A DNA stretch of 64,000 nucleotides from Haematobia irritans. Its lineage: Eukaryota; Arthropoda; Insecta; Diptera; Muscidae. The position numbers and the translations under genes are program-made. Under the pieces are notes generated by a model, which saw only the letters and a list, made by a program, of their open reading frames with translations, ran no database searches and had not been told where the DNA came from. Positions 59,180-64,000 of the stretch are shown here, piece by piece (the stretch's first letter is position 1; every line of letters begins with the position of its first letter). The stretch is taken from positions 279,428,070 to 279,492,069 of the forward strand of contig NC_134397.1 of the NCBI RefSeq assembly GCF_050003625.1. Reading direction: 5' to 3'.

Positions 59180-59440
59180 GGAATGGTTGTGTACTTCATT
59201 TAAATTACATTTCGAAATGATGCAATGACCCTTGCTTTGTCCTTACTAAGACATTTGGAATAGGTTCGAGTCATAGGCATTTTTTAAATACAATGGTCGC
59301 CCTAAAAGAGTAACAATTTATTGCCTCTAAATCTTATCGAATACATGGTATTACCCCAATCGTCTAACGAATGCACAATTACGTTTGGATTGGCCTGAGG
59401 CAAATCTTCAAATAACCAGCTCTGTTGGATTTAGAATCTA
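59180..59440 (-). pseudogene. Decayed FLYWCH exon J' (duplicate of J)
   Basis: The minus strand keeps LDDWGN followed by YS and RGNKLLLF, then a stop; in exon J the same places read LDDWGNIKYSE and RGNKLLFFEG. After the stop, fragments such as TRTYSKCL and KARVIAS follow, where J has YWKCS and KARAITS. The Trp of the finger is lost and further stops and shifts follow. No acceptor in the expected place is evident. It is a relic from the segmental duplication. Confidence 0.75.
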
Positions 59441-59969
59441 AAAACTAACCAGAATAATTTCATGTAAATTATTATCCAATATCCAATTTGATAATATGGG
59501 CAAAATGTCTCATATGAGTAGATTTATTGCTGATCACAAAGGAAATACTTAATAATAATAATTTAATAATATTTTTCACAAGAATTATTCATTTTTTTTT
59601 TTTTTTTTGAAAATAACTTGTAGTCGTAAAAATTATATATTTCGGAAGAACACTTTGTTCGCCTTAGGACATTCTGTGATCAGCCATAGAATAAAAAAAA
59701 GCCTCTAATATATTAACTAAATAAAAATTCATTTTTTTAGCGTCAATCATATAAGTTGGAGTCACATTTAAAAGATGTATAGTCCTAATATCCGGTTTCT
59801 ACTACTAAATAATATTAACAACGCTTATTTCACATCTATTATAGTTTTTTGGTGGAGGTGTATCAATTAAACCTTTTTGATAGTATTAAATTCTAACTAA
59901 TACTTCTTATGCCGAAACAAAATTACAGAAATATTTTCAAACTATGTTAAGAAGTGATACAAGAGCTGG

Positions 59970-60232
59970 TTAACACATAATGTTATTTTCTTTATCCCCA
60001 AATGATTTTATCACAACATCATTATTAGACACATGGCGATGTTGGTGGCATATGCGAAGATGTAAAGTAATTTCATCGTATATAGCAATTGCTGGACATT
60101 TTTCTTTATAATATTTGTTACACCTCCAATATTGACGAGTTCCACGTTTCTTATTACGGAAAAATCTAAAACCATTTATAACCATCAGTTTGCCTCCATT
60201 TTTGTTCGAGTCTATAAAATCAATGCGGAAAC
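59970..60232 (-). CDS. mod(mdg4): mod(mdg4)-like FLYWCH terminal exon I
   Basis: Acceptor TTCCCAATTATAG at 60233-60234, shared phase. The finger reads FRIDFIDSNKNGGKLMVING, FRFFRNKKRGTRQYWRCNKY, YKEKCPAIAIYDEI and CHQHRHVSNND. It ends after KENNIMC with TAA at 59970-59972. It is the paralogue of exon H in the duplicated block. The Met in KLMVING is internal, not a start. All metal-binding residues are intact in both copies, so both are likely used. Confidence 0.85.
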
Positions 60233-60436
60233 CTATAATTGGGAAAAGAAAAGAATAAGTGTTAATAAAAATCTAAAAAACGAGAGTAAAATAGTATAGA
60301 AAGAAAAACTAAAAACCATACTTATGGCAAGAAAAAAACTATAATTTTGAAGCATTTGGAATATTTTTGTTTATTTTAGTTAGTCATTTAAATTTGTTTA
60401 TTTTGTTTGTTTTTTGCATTATCATTCTTATTAGGT

Positions 60437-60849
60437 TTAGTCATCCATCATTAAGGGATGATTGTGGACACCTTTGATAATGCATTTCGAAGGGACTTCC
60501 AATGATGTAATGGCCCTTGCTTTACAGTTACTATGCCATTTGGAACATTTCCAGTAAATGTTCGAGCCATAGATATTGTTTTTAATAAAACGGTGGCCCT
60601 CGAAGAATAACAACTTATTGCCTCTTGCTGTTTCCGAGTACTTGATATTGCCCCAATCATCTAAAGTTCGAGCATTTAGGAAAGCAGGCTTACGTTTGGA
60701 GAGTCCCGTTTTGATGGAGGCCAATCCTCCAACACCAGATGCGGTCATATTATTACGATTTAAATAGGTATTGTGGAGAAATGTTTCATTATCGGCCGAG
60801 ACTTCCAATTTTACATTGGCCACACTATATTGGAAAGTGCGCACACTAT
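60437..60849 (-). CDS. mod(mdg4): mod(mdg4)-like FLYWCH terminal exon J
   Basis: Acceptor TTCTCCCTTACAG at 60850-60851, shared phase. Unlike the others it has about 80 residues before the finger (SVRTFQYSVANVKLEVSADN, NMTASGVGGLASIKTGLSKR and on). The finger reads LDDWGNIKYSETARGNKLLF, FEGHRF, IYWKCSKWHSNCKARAITSL and KGVHNHPLMMDD, and the stop is directly after it. AATAAA lies at 60397-60402 on the minus strand. The long N-terminal linker makes it a distinct isoform type. Confidence 0.85.
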
Positions 60850-61411
60850 CTGTAAGGGAGAAAAAAAGAAAATAAAGCGTCAATCAATTTTATTTTATTT
60901 TAAATATTCTATGCTGCTATAGAGAGATAATACAGATATCAAGATTTGTTAACATTAATAAAATATTGATTTGTTTAGTAAACACATGTGTATGGTCACT
61001 ATGTAAAATAGTATCACTTACATAGGCATACTTGATAGAACAAAATATACGTTCGGGTGCAACAGCAATTAATAGAAATTCTGCCCATGCTAAATAGTTG
61101 TGGGGAAAAATAATAAAAGAAACCAATAAAATTGTGTTCAGCTTAGATGCTCTGCATTACAAACGTATGGGGTAGTTAATGCTGTTTTTTTTCACCTTAA
61201 TCAAAATATGTATTTTATTTATTTGTTATGTCTTAAAAACAAAATTTTTCTTATTTATTGGTATAAAAATATTAAGTATTTTGCATAGAATATAAAAAAA
61301 CTGTAAACATTACTAGCAATGAAATGGAAACATATTAAACGAATACATTTTATGCTATACTATACACTAAAGTAATTAATAAAAAAAACATGAACGTAGA
61401 AATCCAGCCTT

Positions 61412-61633
61412 TTAAAAATTAGGTTTGCTGAGTTTGATTTTTAGTGGTGACCCAGAATTTCGATTTGAAGCCATTAACAATGATTCCATTTCCTTTGTTT
61501 CCATCTTGGTTTTCGACGACTTGCGAGCTGGAAATTTGCGAGTGTGATTATGTTCAAAAGAGCGTTGTACAATAATTTCATGTCCATTTTCATTACGGGC
61601 TGTTACAATACGAGCTCTGCATATGGTAATATC
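61412..61633 (-). CDS. mod(mdg4): mod(mdg4)-like FLYWCH exon K2 (second half of split finger)
   Basis: The acceptor CTTTATTTCAG at 61634-61635 is followed in phase 0 by DITICRARIVTARNENGHEI then IVQRSFEHNHTRKF. It ends with a Lys/Ser-rich tail (KSSKTKMETKEMESLLMASN) and TAA at 61412-61414. It provides the second Cys and the His-x-His of the finger begun in 62316-62434. The exon contains no ATG-initiated long frame, so it is easily missed by ORF calling. Confidence 0.8.
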   Translation of the reverse strand, partial: DITICRARIVTARNENGHEIIVQRSFEHNHTRKFPARKSSKTKMETKEMESLLMASNRNSGSPLKIKLSKPNF

Positions 61634-62315
61634 CTGAAATAAAGAAAATCAAATTTGGTTTCCATCTTCCTTTTTAACTTAAAGGGCGGTGATATCTTTC
61701 AATATTTGATTGATTCAAAATCGATAACAATTTTATTCTATATTCGTGCTTCGCATGTAAAAGTTAAAACTATGAACAATGATTGTCCCATAAAAACTTC
61801 GTGCTTTATATTGTTATATGGACTCTTTTACAGAAAAATTCGAATGAAGGACCTGCCTAAAACTAAATAATTTAACAAGCTGCATCGAAAGTTTGGTTGT
61901 GGTAAAAATCAAAAACACATCGTCTTATCAATGAATGCTGTACAATGAGTCTAATATACCTCAATTATAATGGTTCAATTTTATTAATTAGTTTATCCTC
62001 CGGAGGATTATTGAGTCATACTCCTTATATTTGTTCTATAACATCAAAACTAAAAGTCATTAAATACCTGTAGTTTTCGAACAAACTAAGATGCGATAAC
62101 ATATAGAAAAACTTATACGTTCAAAATCATGCTGTTGTAGGGCTTTTCGATTTTGCAGAAGATATAATAAAATGTTAATAGAAAATGCAACATGGACAAT
62201 TCCTTTTTGTTTTTGTTTAAACGTAGATATTTGAAGACCATTGTTACAAAAAAGGTACCCGTAAAATTATATAAATTTTTAATATATAAAACATAGATTT
62301 AATAAACTTATTCAC

Positions 62316-62434
62316 CTTTCTTGAGCATATCCAATAGGTTCTCGTGCTTGAACGCCTATTTCTCACATATTTTTCATTATTGTACAAGAGTACCGTACAA
62401 CCACGCTGGCCAACAGATAATACTGCACGTTCTC
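62316..62434 (-). CDS. mod(mdg4): mod(mdg4)-like FLYWCH exon K1 (first half of split finger)
   Basis: Acceptor TTTTTTGCAG at 62435-62436, shared phase; 119 bp. It reads ERAVLSVGQRGCTVLLYNNE, KYVRNRRSSTRTYWICSRK and ends at the donor AAAG|GTGAAT. Only the first Cys of the finger is in this exon. The intron (61634-62315, 682 bp) is in phase 0, and joining to K2 gives CSRK-DITICRARI. The intron lies before the second Cys, whereas in split variant B it lies after it. Confidence 0.8.
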
Positions 62435-62689
62435 CTGCAAAAAAGGCAAAAATGTCGAGCATTACTAATTAAAACAAAAAAAAAATTCTAAATAATTGCC
62501 TTTGCCAAGGTATCGAAGGCACCAAATAAAAAGAGATAAATACAATATAAAATAAAATCCATTAACTACAATGTATTATGATGTGGCGATTCTATTTAAT
62601 CATTTATTTAAGAATTAAAAATATATGTATAATCATAAAAATATGTGTGTGTATTATGTAAATACCCCAGATGTCTGGTTATTCTCATC

Positions 62690-62863
62690 TCACTTTGCTA
62701 CGTTCTTCACTCTAATCTTAGCTTCGGATAAAGGAGCAGCTGCAGATTTCCGTTTTTTGCGAGCAACCATTTTTTCATGATTATGCGGACATGATTCCAG
62801 TACAATTTGCGTTACTCCGTTAATAACGTCAGTCACCACGCGAGCATTACATTTGAGACTACC
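62690..62863 (-). CDS. mod(mdg4): mod(mdg4)-like FLYWCH exon L2 (second half; first half not found)
   Basis: After the acceptor ATATCTTTTAG at 62864-62865, the exon reads in phase 0 GSLKCNARVVTDVINGVTQI then VLESCPHNHEKMVARKKRKS, and ends RVKNVAK with TGA at 62690-62692. It has the second Cys and the His-x-His of FLYWCH and is built like K2. AATAAA lies at 62603-62608. Its first half must be at higher coordinates; I could not find a Trp-x-Cys exon between 62866 and 64000, so it is probably beyond the window or not recognised. Confidence 0.7.
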   Translation of the reverse strand, partial: GSLKCNARVVTDVINGVTQIVLESCPHNHEKMVARKKRKSAAAPLSEAKIRVKNVAK

Positions 62864-62865
62864 CT

Positions 62866-64000
62866 AAAAGATATTAAAAGAGTATATTGTAACAATTCAC
62901 TGAAGCATTATAAAATATATCCAAAGAATTGTCTTAACATATGGTTTTATTGCTATCGGTTACTGGCAAGTCGGACTTTTGCCTAATTTTCCTACAGGTA
63001 CATATAAAAAATGTTCCATTTCGAAATTCATTTCCTACAGTGTCAATGCTGGGCCCATGCTACCTCTAAGTAATCATACGAGTAGGTACTGATTACAACT
63101 ACTGTCATACCCAGCAAAAACTAAGTAACCACAACTATTTACAGTTCGCATTGCCAGAATTAAAACTCCCATTACACGTTGCATTACACTGCAATGAGTT
63201 GTAATGACAATAGTAAATACTGCTCAGTAATTTGTGCTGATTATTCCCAAAATATGATACCGATGATCAATGACTTAATAAAATGGACAAATTATGGCAT
63301 AATTAATTATAAATTTCAACATAATTGAGCATTTACTTAAAAAATTAAAGCCAATATGCAATCTAACGGTGATTCTGAAGATTTTTCCAAGTATTTCATA
63401 ATAATGGTATTTTAAATGAATGTAGGTATATTGTAAAGTAATGAACAAATTCAACTCGCTAGTTGTTTTCTAGTTTAATCATGGAATATGCCCATCCAAA
63501 TTTACATCGTTACTAATGGACCAAATTATTATTTTCATAAGGTTTAACATACACTGAAAAAAACAAAACATTGTGAGGCCAAATTATGTTGTTCTGTCCA
63601 TACGGTTAAGTGATTCGAGTATATAAATGAGTATCTTTACATGAAAAATAATTTTGTTGGACTAAGATCATCTTGCCTTTAATGATTCTAAAAAAAACCT
63701 TCAAAATTAATGAAATTGTCTTTACATTTGTTGAATTTTGGTATCTAGCAAAGCTAAACAGCATTTAAAAAATGATATTTAATACTTTATTTTTAATACT
63801 ACAAGATTACCGGGTAATGAGAGTTTTTGCTGGGTACATAAAGTAATATCGCTAAAACACAAATAATAAATAAGTTGACGTGCAGCAAGAATTGAGATTT
63901 CAGTTCTTCGCCCTTGGTCAATATTAGAATAAAACACGTCACTAAGATGTATCCAAATATTTCTCTTTATTCGTGTCCCTGCAAAGATAACCGAAACTGC
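62866..64000 (-). other. Upstream flank of the array, with MITE E copy
   Basis: No FLYWCH exon could be supported here. A MITE family E copy starts at 63552 (CACTGAAAAAAACAAAACATTG, after TA) and runs to roughly 63790. At the very end, TTATCTTTGCAG (63979-63990 read on the minus strand) is a good acceptor in the shared phase, but the frame after it lacks the Trp-x-Cys motif. If this is mod(mdg4), its common BTB exons should lie beyond base 64000. Confidence 0.4.

Larger units (their letters stand above)
58550..60720. repeat. Segmental tandem duplication within the FLYWCH array
   Basis: Copy 1 is about 58550-59440 and copy 2 about 59915-60720. Alignable by eye are: a plus-strand ORF 3' end (GAAACTAAATTACAAAAATA against GAAACAAAATTACAGAAATA), exons H and I, the intron above them (AAGAATAAGTGTTAATAAAA in both), and the J-type exon (intact in copy 2, decayed in copy 1). 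The spacer 59441-59914 has no clear partner. Confidence 0.8.

Noticed and set aside
61021..61088. Possible small minus-strand exon between TATTTAG and GTAAGTGAT
   Set aside because: The frame (WAEFLLIAVAPERIFCSIKY) has no FLYWCH features, and the acceptor has a poor pyrimidine tract.
63840..63988. Possible first-half FLYWCH exon after TTATCTTTGCAG
   Set aside because: Phase fits, but the frame lacks Trp-x-Cys and the Gly-rich start; the signal may be a chance acceptor.

Overview
The window looks like nuclear DNA of a higher (calyptrate-type, probably muscid) fly. It is AT-rich and crowded with small DNA transposons, tRNA-derived SINEs and mariner, rosa and hAT relatives. Its only clear host gene content is a series of exons encoding FLYWCH zinc fingers. 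The organism is inferred from gene content and repeat style only.

1-49 kb is gene-poor and repeat-rich. Several elements can be delimited to the base by their target-site duplications. Six hAT-type elements have perfect 8-bp duplications (1590-2164, 17753-18508, 27113-29419, 28193-28922, 40877-41315, 41834-42718). There are four Tc1/mariner-type transposase carriers or remnants (two related mariners at 18.6 and 30.5 kb, a DD41D rosa-like element at 22.7 kb, a nearly intact DD37E element at 38.2 kb). Several MITE families have TA target sites and ends of the form CAC(N)nAAAA. There are two pogo-like MITEs, four copies of a tRNA-derived SINE with a (TTAGG)n tail, a foldback element, and a 3.5-kb APE-type non-LTR retrotransposon (44552-48094) with a 15-bp target duplication and a 2A-like peptide. 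A possible first coding exon of an unknown gene on the minus strand lies at 14267-14320, below a CT/GAGA-rich, promoter-like stretch (14.3-16.5 kb).

49-63 kb is a dense array of alternative 3' terminal exons, all on the minus strand. Each begins at a 3' splice site in the same phase and encodes a FLYWCH finger followed by its own stop codon. This is the architecture of the variable half of dipteran mod(mdg4), in which one 5' common region (BTB domain; here it would lie beyond base 64000) is joined, in Drosophila often by trans-splicing, to one of many FLYWCH 3' exons. I find nine intact single-exon variants, two variants whose finger is split over two exons (52103-52258 with 49628-49722, and 62316-62434 with 61412-61633), the terminal half of a third split variant (62690-62863), and one decayed exon (about 59180-59440).

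Inside the array, one block was duplicated in tandem (about 58550-59440 and 59915-60720). The copies have since lost different parts. One kept a plus-strand coding-like ORF and exon H but lost the J-type exon; the other kept exons I and J but lost the plus-strand ORF. A second, 0.84-kb tandem duplication sits in the 2.4-kb intron of split variant B. The plus-strand ORF (58304-58649, one internal TAG) is unidentified and its 3' end overlaps the 3' end of exon H.
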